Shown: positions 7,788 to 17,450 of the stretch, piece by piece
Layout of the letters: each line of letters begins with the position of its first letter
Numbering within the stretch: position 1 is the stretch's first letter
Origin: Omnitrophica bacterium GWA2_41_15
GTDB lineage: Bacteria; Omnitrophota; Gorgyraeia; Gygaellales; UBA12090
Length of the DNA stretch: 35,861 nt
Direction: 5' to 3'
Assembly (NCBI GenBank): GCA_919901925.1
Contig: CAKKQA010000100.1
Span: forward strand, 1-35,861
Notes under the pieces: generated by a model
Databases searched by the model: none
What the model was told of the DNA's origin: nothing
The model's input: the letters and a program-made list of their open reading frames with translations, nothing else
Program-made: the position numbers and the translations under genes

Positions 7788-7832
7788 CTAAAAATCTGCT
7801 CAATATTTTTCTTGTAACAAGCGCCTTGTGGC

Positions 7833-8822
7833 TTACTTCCTCATCCAAGGCATCATTTCCCGCAACTCTTTCCCCACCTTTTCAATCAAATGCTCGTCGC
7901 CTGCCTTAATCAATTTATTGAAATTCGGCCGGCCGTTTTCATTCTCTCTTATCCATTCGCGCGCGAATTTTCCGCTCTTTATCTCTTTTAACATCTTTTT
8001 CATTATCTTGCGGGTCTTTTCATTGATAATTCTCGGCCCCCTGGTAAGGTCACCGTAACAGGCGGTATTAGAAACTCTTCTTCTCATCCCGGAAATACCA
8101 TACTCCTGAACTAAATCAGTGATAAGTTTTAACTCATGTAGAACTTCAAAATAAGCGATCTCCGGTTGATAACCGGCCTCGATCAATGTATCAAACCCTG
8201 CCTTGATCAATTCAGTTACCCCGCCGCAAAGCACTGCCTGCTCGCCAAAGAGGTCTGTTTCAGTTTCTTCTTCAAATGTCGTCTCAATCACGCCTGCCCT
8301 TGTTCCGCCGATTCCTTTAGCAAAGGCAAGGCCTAATTGCTTGGCTTTACCGGTTGCGTCCTGAAACACTGCCAATAAACAAGGCACGCCCTTACCTTCT
8401 TCATACATCCTTCTTACCAAAGCCCCTGGCCCTTTGGGCGCGACCATAAAAACATCGATATTCTTTGGCGGCTTTATCTGTTTAAACCTTATGTTAAAAC
8501 CATGAGAAAAAACAATGGCCTTTCCTTTTTTGAGGTTTGGCTTAACAGCGTCTTTGTAAACTTTAGCCTGGACATGATCCTGTGTTAAGATCTGAATAAT
8601 ATCCGCCTGTTTGCAGGCTTCCTCTGCCGGCAAGGGATTAAACCCGTCTTTTTTTGCCTGTTCGTAATTCGCTGTTCCGGCTATTTCTGATACAATAACC
8701 TTACATCCGGAATCACGAAGGCATAGTGACTGGCCACGCCCCTGAATACCGTAACCGATAATGGCTATCGTTTTGTCTTTTAATAAATTCAAATCCGCGT
8801 CATTGTCATAGTAGAGCTTCAT
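7833..8822 (-). CDS. ilvC: Ketol-acid reductoisomerase, class I
   Basis: IlvC rearranges and reduces acetolactate or acetohydroxybutyrate in valine, isoleucine and leucine synthesis. The 329 residues are the normal class I length. The Rossmann motif is [11 protein letters not shown] (about 19-29). Catalytic and metal residues are seen in [32 protein letters not shown] and [16 protein letters not shown]. The loop after the second strand reads [11 protein letters not shown], with an acidic residue where NADPH enzymes usually have arginine, so NADH preference is possible. The ribosome site AGAAGGAG is seven bases from the ATG. It lies between ilvN and leuA. Confidence 0.95.
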   Translation of the reverse strand: MKLYYDNDADLNLLKDKTIAIIGYGIQGRGQSLCLRDSGCKVIVSEIAGTANYEQAKKDGFNPLPAEEACKQADIIQILTQDHVQAKVYKDAVKPNLKKGKAIVFSHGFNIRFKQIKPPKNIDVFMVAPKGPGALVRRMYEEGKGVPCLLAVFQDATGKAKQLGLAFAKGIGGTRAGVIETTFEEETETDLFGEQAVLCGGVTELIKAGFDTLIEAGYQPEIAYFEVLHELKLITDLVQEYGISGMRRRVSNTACYGDLTRGPRIINEKTRKIMKKMLKEIKSGKFAREWIRENENGRPNFNKLIKAGDEHLIEKVGKELREMMPWMRK

Positions 8823-8845
8823 CTTTTTCTCCTTCTAAAAATTAT

Positions 8846-8952
8846 CGTCATTGCGAGGAGCTATCGCTGGCATGAGGCGACGAAGCAATCTCGTTTGTAA
8901 AAACGAGATTGCTTCGTCACAGGCAAGTCAAACAAGGGTTCCTCGCAATGAC
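8846..8952. repeat. 107-bp inverted repeat, family C (TCATTGCGAGG)
   Basis: Ends CGTCATTGCGAGGAGC and GTTCCTCGCAATGAC are inverted copies. The interior also pairs: GACGAAGCAATCTCGT with ACGAGATTGCTTCGTC across a TTTGTAAAA loop. It has no coding capacity, so it is MITE-like. Full copies are at 14762-14867, 26495-26601 and 28567-28674. This one fills the ilvN-ilvC gap. Confidence 0.9.
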
Positions 8953-8989
8953 AACTTTATTTTTCTTTTATCTGGTTTCTGGTTACCGG

Positions 8990-9463
8990 TTACTTAACCA
9001 TCGCTATTTTACCTGTCCTAACCAACTCACTTATCTTGAAACCTTTTAACGCGTTCAGAAAAGCGTCTATCCTACCCTGCTCGGCGGTGATATCTAAAAT
9101 AATACAATCATTCTTTGTCCCACTTATTACAGCATTAAACTTCCTGGCAAGCTGTTTTACCTTTGGCTTGTCTTTTGCTTTCACGGCAACCTTAACCAGC
9201 ATCAGCTCTCTTTCAACATGCTCTTTCTTGGTAAGGTCACTGACGGTGATAACATCAATCAACCTGTTAAGCTGCTTCTTTATCTGCTCAAGTATCCTCT
9301 CGTCTGCCGCATCGATAACAATCGTCATGCAAGACATAGTAGGATCATGCGTCTCGCTTACAGACAAAGAATTGATATTATATCCGCGGGCGCTGAATAA
9401 TCCGGATATTCGCGCGAGCACCCCGAACTTATTTTCTACTAGGACAGAAATTGTATGCTTCAT
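8990..9463 (-). CDS. ilvN: Acetolactate synthase regulatory subunit
   Basis: This 157-residue small subunit has an N-terminal ACT domain (MKHTISVLVENKFGVLARIS; GLFSARGYNINSLSVSETHDPTMS) that binds valine for feedback control. Its second domain (about 78-157) includes LVKVAVKAKDKPKVKQLA and ends FKISELVRTGKIAMVK, as in IlvH/IlvN proteins. It activates the catalytic IlvB encoded just upstream. The gap to ilvB is filled by a family A repeat, and no ribosome site is obvious before the ATG. Confidence 0.94.
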   Translation of the reverse strand: MKHTISVLVENKFGVLARISGLFSARGYNINSLSVSETHDPTMSCMTIVIDAADERILEQIKKQLNRLIDVITVSDLTKKEHVERELMLVKVAVKAKDKPKVKQLARKFNAVISGTKNDCIILDITAEQGRIDAFLNALKGFKISELVRTGKIAMVK

Positions 9464-9486
9464 ATTCGTTAATAAAACTATGTTTT

Positions 9487-9575
9487 AGGTCTTAGCTCAT
9501 AGGTCATAGTAAAAAAAGCTGTTTTAAGATTTTTTATCTTTTCCTATGAGCTACGAGCTATGACCTATGAGCTAA
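9487..9575. repeat. Palindromic repeat, family A
   Basis: TCATAGG-word inverted repeat between ilvB and ilvN, with arms TTAGCTCATAGGTCATAG and CTATGACCTATGAGCTAA. It abuts the ilvB stop codon. Confidence 0.8.
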
Positions 9576-11243
9576 CTACGCTAACCCGCTTATCATCTGA
9601 TTTATCGCGCTACCCGCGGGAACCATCGGATACACATTCTCTTCGGGCTCTACGATAAAATCCATCAAAACAGTATTATCTATTCTTAACGCCTTTTCTA
9701 TTGCCTTTCGGACATCAGGCTTCTTTGTAATCTGCATGCCTATAGCGCCAAAGCTTTCGGCTAATTTCACGAAATCAGGGCTTGAGATTTTTACCGACGA
9801 ATAGCGTTTCTTATAAAAAAGCTCCTGCCACTGGCGGACCATCCCCAGGAAACCATTGTTTAAAATAGCGACCTTTACCGGGATCTTATTGCAAACAGCA
9901 GTCATAAGCTCCTGAATATTCATTTGTATTGAGCCGTCGCCGGCGATATCAAATACTTCTTTTTCCGGGCAGCCAAGCTTTACCCCCAGTGCCGCCGGAA
10001 AGCCAAAACCCATCGTGCCTAAACCGCCGCTTGAAATAAAAGTGCGAGGCTCATCGTATTTATACCACTGACAGCTCCACATCTGATTCTGTCCGACTTC
10101 GGTAACGATTATCGCTTTTCCTTTTGTGGCTTCATAAATTTGTTCTATGACAAACTGCGGCTTAATTTTCTCGCCGTCGTGAATATACCTTAAAGGATGC
10201 CTGGACTTCCATTCACGGATCTGATTCAACCATTTTTCAGTATCAGGTTTTTTCTTAATCTCCTCGAGAATCTGGCCTAAAATATTCTTGGCGTCGCCGA
10301 CTATCGGAATATCCACCCGGATATTTTTACTTATTGAAGTAGGGTCAATATCAATATGGATTACTTTAGCATTAGGCGCGAAGGCATCGATCCTGCCGGT
10401 CACCCGGTCATCAAAACGCGCTCCTATAGCTATGATTAAATCTGATTCTGTGACAGCGTGATTAGCATAAGCTGTTCCGTGCATACCCAACATTCCCAAT
10501 GACATCTGGTGTGTTCCGGGAAACGCGCCTAACCCCATCATTGTCATTGCTACCGGCGCCTTAATGCCTTCGGCTAACCGCAGCACTTCCTGATGCGCGC
10601 CGGAAGTTATTACCCCGCCTCCTATATACAGGACAGGCCGTTTGGATCGCGCGATTAAACGGGCTGCTTTTTTGATTTGTCCGGCATGGCCAAAGTATGT
10701 AGGCTTGTAGCCTCGGATACTTACCTCCTGCGGCCAAAAAAAATCACAATCCGCCTGCTGAACATCTACAGGGATATCAATAACCACAGGGCCCGGCCTT
10801 CCGGTAGAGGCAATATGAAACGCCTCCCGGATAGTCCGCGCCAGATCATTAACGTCTTTAACCAGGAAATTATGTTTAGAAATCGACCGGGTCACGCCGG
10901 TGACGTCCGCTTCCTGAAAAGCGTCATTGCCGATTAAGAATGTTTTAACCTGGCCGGTTATCGCCACCATGGGTACCGAATCCATATAAGCATTGGCAAT
11001 ACCGGTAGTTAAATTAGTCGCGCCGGGGCCTGAAGTAGCAAGACAGACTCCGACCTTTCCCGTTGCCCGGGCATATCCGTCAGCGGCATGGGCAGCGCCC
11101 TGTTCATGGCGGGTGAGGATAAACCGTATTTTGGAATCGTAGAGCTTATCGAAGATGGGCAAGACCTGCCCCCCCGGATATCCAAACATAATCTCGACGC
11201 CTTCTCGCTCCAAACACTCTATTAATATTTGCGCCCCTATCAT
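9576..11243 (-). CDS. ilvB: Acetolactate synthase catalytic subunit
   Basis: IlvB is a thiamine-diphosphate enzyme that condenses two pyruvates, or pyruvate with 2-ketobutyrate. The protein has 555 residues. RHEQGAAHAADGYARA carries the catalytic glutamate, and SGPGATN follows. The FAD-linked middle domain includes IAIGARFDDRVTGR. The ThDP motif GDGSIQMN ... NNGFLGMVRQWQELF is near residues 450-490. The window holds the full reaction series ilvB/N, ilvC and ilvD plus leuA, so this is the biosynthetic enzyme rather than a fermentative one. The ATG at 11243 matches the usual family N-terminus. Confidence 0.96.
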   Translation of the reverse strand: MIGAQILIECLEREGVEIMFGYPGGQVLPIFDKLYDSKIRFILTRHEQGAAHAADGYARATGKVGVCLATSGPGATNLTTGIANAYMDSVPMVAITGQVKTFLIGNDAFQEADVTGVTRSISKHNFLVKDVNDLARTIREAFHIASTGRPGPVVIDIPVDVQQADCDFFWPQEVSIRGYKPTYFGHAGQIKKAARLIARSKRPVLYIGGGVITSGAHQEVLRLAEGIKAPVAMTMMGLGAFPGTHQMSLGMLGMHGTAYANHAVTESDLIIAIGARFDDRVTGRIDAFAPNAKVIHIDIDPTSISKNIRVDIPIVGDAKNILGQILEEIKKKPDTEKWLNQIREWKSRHPLRYIHDGEKIKPQFVIEQIYEATKGKAIIVTEVGQNQMWSCQWYKYDEPRTFISSGGLGTMGFGFPAALGVKLGCPEKEVFDIAGDGSIQMNIQELMTAVCNKIPVKVAILNNGFLGMVRQWQELFYKKRYSSVKISSPDFVKLAESFGAIGMQITKKPDVRKAIEKALRIDNTVLMDFIVEPEENVYPMVPAGSAINQMISGLA

Positions 11244-11284
11244 AAATGCGGCCCTATTATGTTAAAATTAATTACTTGCTAAAA

Positions 11285-11593
11285 TTATTGTTTTATCTTC
11301 CAAACCAACGAGAATATAACGATAGCTAACAATATATACGAAACACTTAAAACCATTCTTGCCTTAGTTTTAATTACTATGGCGTCAAAGTCAAAATATT
11401 TATCGACTTTATCGCGCAAAGCATTAAACCATTTGATTGCTATACTGTCAAAATTATATGTCTTATCCAATTTCTTCTTGCTTTTAATTATAAACTTAGC
11501 GCCTAACAATAAATCTAACCCTACAATAATACCCAACACAGCAGCCACAAGAGAGATGTTCTTAAGAATCATTAATACCGTTATTTCATCCAT
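11285..11593 (-). CDS. Small two-helix membrane protein of unknown function
   Basis: I do not recognise this 102-residue protein. It has two hydrophobic segments, about residues 10-33 and 80-98, separated by a basic stretch (KSKKKLDKTYNFD). That stretch contains two near-repeats, KTYNFDSIAIKWF and KYFDFDAIVIKTK, which suggest an internal duplication. A strong ribosome site, AGGAGGAG, precedes the ATG. The gene lies 43 bases after ilvD and 41 before ilvB, so it is almost certainly part of the branched-chain amino-acid operon. A role linked to that pathway, such as transport, is possible only by position. Confidence 0.75.
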   Translation of the reverse strand: MDEITVLMILKNISLVAAVLGIIVGLDLLLGAKFIIKSKKKLDKTYNFDSIAIKWFNALRDKVDKYFDFDAIVIKTKARMVLSVSYILLAIVIFSLVWKIKQ

Positions 11594-11636
11594 CTACTCC
11601 TCCTATGTTTGACTTCCTCTTGCGTTTTGGGGTTAA

Positions 11637-13289
11637 TTAATTTAATACAGCCCCTTTATCGGCGGACGAAACCATCCTGGCATACCGGGCCAAATATCCC
11701 GTGGTAACTTTAGGCTTATGCGCGTTCCATTTAGCCATTCTTACTTTTAACTCTTTATCGCTTACCTTAAGCTCCAGCTTCCTTTTTGGTATATCTATTG
11801 CTATAGCATCTCCGTCATGAATAAGGGCTATCGTGCCGCCTGCGTTTGCTTCCGGGGAGATATGGCCGATGCAAGGTCCGCGTGTGCCGCCGGAGAAACG
11901 GCCGTCGGTAATCAATGCCACGCCCTCTGCCAGGCCCATCCCCACAATCGCCGAAGTCGGCGAAAGCATCTCGCGCATGCCCGGGCCTCCTGCCGGGCCT
12001 TCGTACCTGATAACTACGACATGGCCTTTTTTGATCTTTCCGTCGAGAATTGCCTTCATCGCCGCTTCTTCGGAATCGAAACAAATAGCCTTGCCGCAAA
12101 ATTCTTTCATCTTATCCGAAACAGCTGTTTGCTTAACCACGGCGCCGCCAGAAGCAAGGTTGCCATATAAAACCGCGATCCCGCCTTCTTTATTATAAGG
12201 CTTGTTTAAGGGGCGGATAACCTCATCGTCTAGAATTTCGGCGAGGTCCGCGATGGCGTAAATATGCCTGCCGCCAACTGTCGGATTATCTTTTATTCTT
12301 TCCTTTAACCGCTTTAATACCGCCGGTATCCCTCCCGCGTATTCGATATCCTCCATATAATAATTTCCCGCGGGCTCAATCCAGCAGATATTCGGGGTGG
12401 CTTTAGCTATTTCGTCAAATGTCTTAAGCGGCAAATCAACTTTTGCTTCATTGGCAATGGCTAAAAGATGTAGAACGGTATTTGAAGACCCGCCTAATGC
12501 CATATCCACAGTTATCGCGTTCTCAAACGCTTTTTTATTTAAAATAGAGAGAGGAAGAATATTCTTCTTCACCAACTCTACTATTCTTTCGCCGGATTCA
12601 AAAGCGATCCTTTCTTTTTTTGCCGAAAAAGGAAAACTGGTAGCGCATCCGGGCAGGCTCATCCCTAAAGTTTCGGTTAAACAAGACATTGTATTCGCGG
12701 TGTATAATCCCTGGCAGGAACCTGTGCCGGGGCAGGCGCAGATTTCTATATTTTGGATTTCTTGGGCGGAAATTTCTCCTTTTCTTGCCTTGCCTACGGC
12801 TTCAAAAGTGTCGCGGACCAAAGACACGCGCTTGCCTTTATACCTGCCGGTTATCATCGGCCCGGCGGTTACGACTATCGACGGAATATTAAGGCGCGCC
12901 GCGGCCATAATCATCCCGGGGGTAATCTTATCACAGTTAGTAAGCAAAACTAATCCGTCCAGACAATGCGCTCCTGCGATAGACTCGACCATATCCGCGA
13001 TCAATTCCCTCGATGCAAGCGAATAACGCATTCCGTTATGGCCCATAGCAATGCCATCGCATATGCCGGGAATGCCGAATACAAACGGTTTTCCGCCTGC
13101 GGCGTAAACCCCGTTTTCAATGGTACTCTCTAACGAGCGCATCTGGGTATGCCCCGGAATCAAATCCGTAAAACTTGAGGCAATGCCGATAAAAGGCTTG
13201 CCTAAATCCTTGCGGGTCAGGCCCGTAGCAAACAACAAAGCCCGATGAGGAATTCGTTCTATCCCCTTTTTAATCGTGTCAGAACGCAT
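11637..13289 (-). CDS. ilvD: Dihydroxyacid dehydratase
   Basis: IlvD removes water from dihydroxy acids to give the 2-keto acid precursors of valine and isoleucine. The 550-residue protein has the iron-sulfur cysteines in [21 protein letters not shown] and [18 protein letters not shown]. The C-terminal signature segments [11 protein letters not shown] and [19 protein letters not shown] are also present. The ribosome site AGAGG precedes the ATG. It is the first gene of the ilv-leu-aro run on this strand. A family D repeat lies only 14 bases upstream of the start, so the promoter must lie within or beyond that element. Confidence 0.96.
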   Translation of the reverse strand: MRSDTIKKGIERIPHRALLFATGLTRKDLGKPFIGIASSFTDLIPGHTQMRSLESTIENGVYAAGGKPFVFGIPGICDGIAMGHNGMRYSLASRELIADMVESIAGAHCLDGLVLLTNCDKITPGMIMAAARLNIPSIVVTAGPMITGRYKGKRVSLVRDTFEAVGKARKGEISAQEIQNIEICACPGTGSCQGLYTANTMSCLTETLGMSLPGCATSFPFSAKKERIAFESGERIVELVKKNILPLSILNKKAFENAITVDMALGGSSNTVLHLLAIANEAKVDLPLKTFDEIAKATPNICWIEPAGNYYMEDIEYAGGIPAVLKRLKERIKDNPTVGGRHIYAIADLAEILDDEVIRPLNKPYNKEGGIAVLYGNLASGGAVVKQTAVSDKMKEFCGKAICFDSEEAAMKAILDGKIKKGHVVVIRYEGPAGGPGMREMLSPTSAIVGMGLAEGVALITDGRFSGGTRGPCIGHISPEANAGGTIALIHDGDAIAIDIPKRKLELKVSDKELKVRMAKWNAHKPKVTTGYLARYARMVSSADKGAVLN

Positions 13290-13302
13290 ATTTTACCTCT
13301 TT

Positions 13303-13359
13303 TGTAGGGGCGCCATTTATGGCGCCCGCAAAACGGGCTCAATAAATTGAGCCCCTACA
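13303..13359. repeat. Twin-hairpin repeat, family D
   Basis: Outer arms TGTAGGGGC and GCCCCTAC enclose hairpin GGGCGCC-ATTTAT-GGCGCCC and hairpin GGGCTCA-ATAAAT-TGAGCCC. It fills the gap between the aldolase-like gene and ilvD. Confidence 0.9.
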
Positions 13360-13361
13360 CT

Positions 13362-14690
13362 CTAGTCTGCGCCTTCCGTATCCCTTTCAACAACAACCGG
13401 GCCGGCTTTTCTTTTACGAGAAATCACTCTGATTAATTTTATATATTTATCAATCAAATCTTTGGTATTGCTTATGGCAAGCTGTTTAAACAAAAATTCG
13501 AATTTCGCTTCCAGTTCCGCGGCAATCGCGTCCCTTACGGAGTCGGATAAACCCATTATATCACGTTTAAACGGTCCCAGCGCTTTTTTACGCGTTTTGT
13601 AGTAAAACTGCTCTTCGGTTTCGCCTTCTTTTCTCTCCGAAACAGCATTAACTTTAAGCCATTCATAAATCCTCATCTTTAATTCTTGAGGGAAATGCTT
13701 CGACTCATAAATCATATTCTGGAATTCGGTTGCCAGGTGCACCTCGGCAGCGTCGCATTCAACAAACTTATGGAATGCCTCAGGCGGCAAAGTAGAAGCC
13801 CCATGCTGAACAGCGCCGCCTAAACAAAATTCACCGCGGGCAATCCGCGAAAGGCTCTTTAAAGTTTCAAAATCAAGCTTAACCTGCGCGATCGAACCAT
13901 CTGGCAAAACAACTCCGCCGTGAGATGTCCCGGTCTGGACAGAAATTTTGCTTATTCCGATCAGGCCTTTGCGCAGCCTTCCCTTGTAAACATCCATGAA
14001 CGCGCGAAGTTCTTCGGGCGTGGAATTTTTATGCCCAACCTCGCCGATCTCTCCGCCTACGGAAACAATGACCCCTTTCGGCTCTATGCGCCGGATAAAT
14101 TGAGTAAGCTTCGCGCAAACATCAGAATTAAAATACTGCTGTTTTTTTACCGTTGATTGTTCCAGGTCTACTAACGTTGAAGAATCAATGTCTATGTTAT
14201 AAAAACCTGCTTCAATCGCTTCTTCTATTAAATCCTGCAGCGCCTTTAATTCTTTTTCGGGATTTTCCTTAAACTTCTTTATATTGACCTGTGTATGGTC
14301 AGCCTGAATAAATACCGGGCCTTTATACCCCTCTTTTATCGCCGCTGCCAGAATCACGCTTGAAAATTCACAAGGCGGCTGATTGGTATAACCCATTTCA
14401 GACTTAGCGATCTCAAAAATAAACGCCCCGGCGTTATTACGTTTGGCCACCCTAAATAACGCCCGCGCCAAATCGTAAGTCATTGTCCTTAAGTTTATGG
14501 CGGGAACAGTAAACCCGTTAAATTCGCTCTTCCCTCTTGCCACATAAAAATCATGGATCGAAGAAGGATATATGCCGTTTTTGTAAGCTATCCCCAAAAC
14601 CTTTTTGTAAATCCTTTTCTTAGTCTCCAGATCCTCGATCGCGATTAAATCTTTGACAAAATCATCGATTGTTTTGCCACGTCTTCCCAT
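13362..14690 (-). CDS. Class II aldolase-like protein, extended form
   Basis: With the ATG at 14690 this is a 442-residue protein resembling class II fructose/tagatose-bisphosphate aldolases. The zinc ligands expected of the family are visible: His132 in QADHTQVN, Glu in SVGGEIGEVGH, His257 in TGTSHGG and His296 in AVQHGAST. VPAINLRTM near residue 62 corresponds to the barrel's first strand. It is about 90-150 residues longer than ordinary class II aldolases, with extra N-terminal and C-terminal helices. The upstream ATG at 14708 has no ribosome site, whereas AAAGGGG lies eight bases before 14690. The substrate is not certain: fructose-1,6-bisphosphate is the default guess. Confidence 0.8.
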   Translation of the reverse strand: MGRRGKTIDDFVKDLIAIEDLETKKRIYKKVLGIAYKNGIYPSSIHDFYVARGKSEFNGFTVPAINLRTMTYDLARALFRVAKRNNAGAFIFEIAKSEMGYTNQPPCEFSSVILAAAIKEGYKGPVFIQADHTQVNIKKFKENPEKELKALQDLIEEAIEAGFYNIDIDSSTLVDLEQSTVKKQQYFNSDVCAKLTQFIRRIEPKGVIVSVGGEIGEVGHKNSTPEELRAFMDVYKGRLRKGLIGISKISVQTGTSHGGVVLPDGSIAQVKLDFETLKSLSRIARGEFCLGGAVQHGASTLPPEAFHKFVECDAAEVHLATEFQNMIYESKHFPQELKMRIYEWLKVNAVSERKEGETEEQFYYKTRKKALGPFKRDIMGLSDSVRDAIAAELEAKFEFLFKQLAISNTKDLIDKYIKLIRVISRKRKAGPVVVERDTEGAD

Positions 14691-14761
14691 GTTAAAAACC
14701 CCTTTCATATAAATTTGTTAAACTAACCTATAACAAGAAAATCAAAAGAACGTAAAATTAT

Positions 14762-14867
14762 CGTCATTGCGAGGAGCTATCGTTGACATATGGCGACGAA
14801 GCAATCCCTTTTTTAAAAACGAGATTGCTTCGTCACGGATAGCCGAACGAGGGTTCCTCGCAATGAC
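14762..14867. repeat. Inverted repeat, family C, full copy
   Basis: Ends CGTCATTGCGAGGAGC and GGTTCCTCGCAATGAC, with inner stem GACGAAGCAATC/GATTGCTTCGTC. It occupies much of the 309-base gap between ahcY and the aldolase-like gene. I see no gene in that gap. Confidence 0.9.
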
Positions 14868-14923
14868 AAACTTATTTTCTTTATCTGTGCTAATCTGTGT
14901 CTATGCTGCTTACTCGCGTTTAG

Positions 14924-14965
14924 AGATTGCTTCGTCGCATCGTGCTAACAAAGGCTCCTCGCAAC
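14924..14965. repeat. Inverted repeat, family C, right half only
   Basis: Only the half-element AGATTGCTTCGTCGC ... GGCTCCTCGCAAC is present. It is followed by a short hairpin, CGGCAGCTTCGCTGCCG. The left half is missing, which suggests deletion between arms or one-ended insertion. Confidence 0.75.
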
Positions 14966-14999
14966 GGCAGCTTCGCTGCCGTCTGTGCCTATCTGTGTT

Positions 15000-16256
15000 C
15001 TATGTGCCCTCTTCCCAACTCGATAGATATTTTTCCTGCTTCGCGGTAAGTTTATCAATTTTTACGCCCATCGAATCTAATTTCAAACGCGCTATATTCT
15101 CGTCAATATTCTTTGGCACTGAATAAACTTTATGCTCCAGGCCGCCGTGGTGTTTTACGATATATTCCGCCGACAATGCCTGATTGGCAAAAGACATATC
15201 CATAACATTCGCCGGATGGCCTTCGGCAGCAGCCAGGTTTATCAGCCGGCCCTCGCCTAACAAATAAATCTTACGGCCGTCTTTTAAGGTATATTCATCC
15301 ACAAAATCACGGATCGTCCTCTTTTTCTTGCTTAAAGTTTCTAATGCCGGAATATCTATCTCGACGTTGAAATGCCCGGAATTAGCCACAATCGCGCCAT
15401 TTTTCATAACCTCGAAATGTTCTTTGCGGATTACGCTGATATCTCCGGTAGTGGTCAAAAATATATCTCCAACCTTTGCGGCATCATGTATAGGCATAAC
15501 ATCATACCCATCCATAATTGCTTCTAACGCGCGCAAAGCATCTACTTCAACCACGATACCCCTGGCGCCCATTCCTCTTGCCCGCATAGCCACGCCTTTT
15601 CCGCAGTATCCGTACCCGCAAACCACAAAATTAACTCCGGCTATAAGCCGGTTCGTCGCCCTGATTATCCCGTCGATAGTCGACTGCCCGGTGCCGTATC
15701 GGTTATCAAAGAGGTGTTTAGTCAGAGCGTCGTTTACCGCGATTATCGGATAAAGGAGCTTTTTATCGAGCTCCATTGCCCGCAGTCTTATCACGCCTGT
15801 AGTGGTTTCCTCTGTCCCGCCGATAATATCATTAATCAATTCTTTGCTATTCTTATGGATAGTTGAAACTAAATCAGCGCCGTCGTCCATGGTGATCCGC
15901 GGTTTAATGGCTAAAGCGGAATTTATATGGCGGTAATATGTTTTTGTGTCTTCGCCTTTGATAGAAAAAGTCTCGATCCCGAAATCTTTGACCAGAGAGG
16001 CCGCGACATCATCTTGCGTTGATAAAGGATTGGACGCGCAAAGGCGGACTTCGGCCCCGGCAGTTTTTAAAACATCCATCAGGACCCCGGTTTCTGTCGT
16101 AACATGCAGGCAGGCGGCAATTTTAATTCCTTCTAGCGGCCGCTCCTTCTGGAACCTTTTCTTAATCAGGTTTAACACCGGCATATTATTCGACGCCCAT
16201 TCAATCCTTAGCTTGCCCTTAGGCGAAAGCTTTATATCCTTAATATCATAGTCCAT
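15000..16256 (-). CDS. ahcY: Adenosylhomocysteinase
   Basis: AhcY splits S-adenosylhomocysteine to homocysteine and adenosine, removing the inhibitory product of methyl transfer. The 418 residues match the shorter bacterial/archaeal type lacking the 40-residue insert. Seen in order are [49 protein letters not shown], the NAD motif [10 protein letters not shown] and the end [18 protein letters not shown]. The start is two bases after the metK stop, behind GGGAGG, so the pair forms a SAM-cycle operon. Confidence 0.96.
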   Translation of the reverse strand: MDYDIKDIKLSPKGKLRIEWASNNMPVLNLIKKRFQKERPLEGIKIAACLHVTTETGVLMDVLKTAGAEVRLCASNPLSTQDDVAASLVKDFGIETFSIKGEDTKTYYRHINSALAIKPRITMDDGADLVSTIHKNSKELINDIIGGTEETTTGVIRLRAMELDKKLLYPIIAVNDALTKHLFDNRYGTGQSTIDGIIRATNRLIAGVNFVVCGYGYCGKGVAMRARGMGARGIVVEVDALRALEAIMDGYDVMPIHDAAKVGDIFLTTTGDISVIRKEHFEVMKNGAIVANSGHFNVEIDIPALETLSKKKRTIRDFVDEYTLKDGRKIYLLGEGRLINLAAAEGHPANVMDMSFANQALSAEYIVKHHGGLEHKVYSVPKNIDENIARLKLDSMGVKIDKLTAKQEKYLSSWEEGT

Positions 16257-16258
16257 AT

Positions 16259-17428
16259 TTACAGCCTCCCCGCTTGTTTTTTCAAATCCTGCGCCTTATC
16301 GGTTGCTTCCCAGCTAAATTCAGGCTCTGTCCTGCCAAAATGGCCATAGCAGGCTGTCTTCCTATATATAGGCCGAAGTAGGTTCAACGACTTGATCATC
16401 CCTTGAGGAGTCAGGTCAAAATTTTCCTTGATCAATTTTTCTATTTGCGTTTCTGAAATTTTCCCTGTCCCGAATGCCTCTACCATGACCGCAAGCGGAT
16501 CCTTTACGCCGATACAATACGCGATATGGATCAAACACTTATCGGCAATACCGGCGGCTACAATATTCTTAGCGATATACCTGCCCATATAAGCAGCCGA
16601 ACGGTCAACTTTAGTCGGGTCCTTGCCGGAAAAAGCACCGCCGCCCGGAGGAGCTACTCCGCCATAAGTATCAACGACTATTTTACGGCCGGTCATGCCT
16701 GTGTCCGACTGCGGGCCGCCGATTAAGAACTTGCCTGTTTCATTGATGTAGAATTTCGTATCTTTATCCGCGTATTCCTTGATTATCGGCATGGCAATCG
16801 CCTCAATCATTTCCTGGCGCGCCTTTTTAGTAATGTGCATGCCCGAAGCATCCAATATATCTTCAGTATGCTGGCAGGCCAAAACAACCGAGTCAACCCT
16901 CTTAGGGTGGCCGTCAAAATATTCCACCGAGACCTGGCTTTTACAATCAGGCCCTAAATATTTTAAAATCTTTTGGCGCCGGACATCCGCGGTTTTCTTG
17001 ACTAATTTATGCGAAAGCATGATCGGAAGCGGCATAAGCTCCGGCGTCTCTTTACAGGCATAACCCACCATAAACCCCTGGTCTCCTGCTCCGCCCTTAT
17101 CAACGCCTTGCGCTATATCCGGTGACTGCCTGTTGATAACATTTAATATGGCGCAGGTGTGATAATCAAATCCATATTTAGGATGGTCATACCCGATCTC
17201 TTTCAGGATATTACGGGTAAGCTCATGCACATCCACAAAGCCGGTGGTAGTAATTTCTCCGCCGACAACCAAAAGGCCCATTGTGACATAAGTTTCGCAA
17301 CCGACTCTTCCGTACGCGTCTTGTTTTAATACCTCATCGAGAACACCATCCGATATTTGATCGCACACCTTGTCAGGATGGCCTTCACCGACCGATTCTG
17401 AAGTAAAAAGATATTTACGCTTACTCAT
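16259..17428 (-). CDS. metK: S-adenosylmethionine synthetase
   Basis: MetK makes S-adenosylmethionine from ATP and methionine. The 389-residue protein begins [20 protein letters not shown], with the ATP-binding His. [13 protein letters not shown] (about 110-122), [22 protein letters not shown] and the phosphate loop [19 protein letters not shown] follow; all three domains are present. Its ATG is preceded by GGAGAGGAG. It is co-directional and adjacent to ahcY. The 22-base gap upstream leaves no room for a SAM riboswitch. Confidence 0.97.
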   Translation of the reverse strand: MSKRKYLFTSESVGEGHPDKVCDQISDGVLDEVLKQDAYGRVGCETYVTMGLLVVGGEITTTGFVDVHELTRNILKEIGYDHPKYGFDYHTCAILNVINRQSPDIAQGVDKGGAGDQGFMVGYACKETPELMPLPIMLSHKLVKKTADVRRQKILKYLGPDCKSQVSVEYFDGHPKRVDSVVLACQHTEDILDASGMHITKKARQEMIEAIAMPIIKEYADKDTKFYINETGKFLIGGPQSDTGMTGRKIVVDTYGGVAPPGGGAFSGKDPTKVDRSAAYMGRYIAKNIVAAGIADKCLIHIAYCIGVKDPLAVMVEAFGTGKISETQIEKLIKENFDLTPQGMIKSLNLLRPIYRKTACYGHFGRTEPEFSWEATDKAQDLKKQAGRL

Positions 17429-17450
17429 CTATTCTCCTCTCCTCATCTTA

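Noticed and set aside
11815-12198. Long overlapping open frames on both strands inside ilvD
   Set aside because: They are shadows of the ilvD frame caused by its codon bias; ilvD motifs run unbroken through the region.
17429-17450. SAM riboswitch before metK-ahcY
   Set aside because: Only 22 bases separate metK from the gene upstream, filled mostly by the ribosome site.
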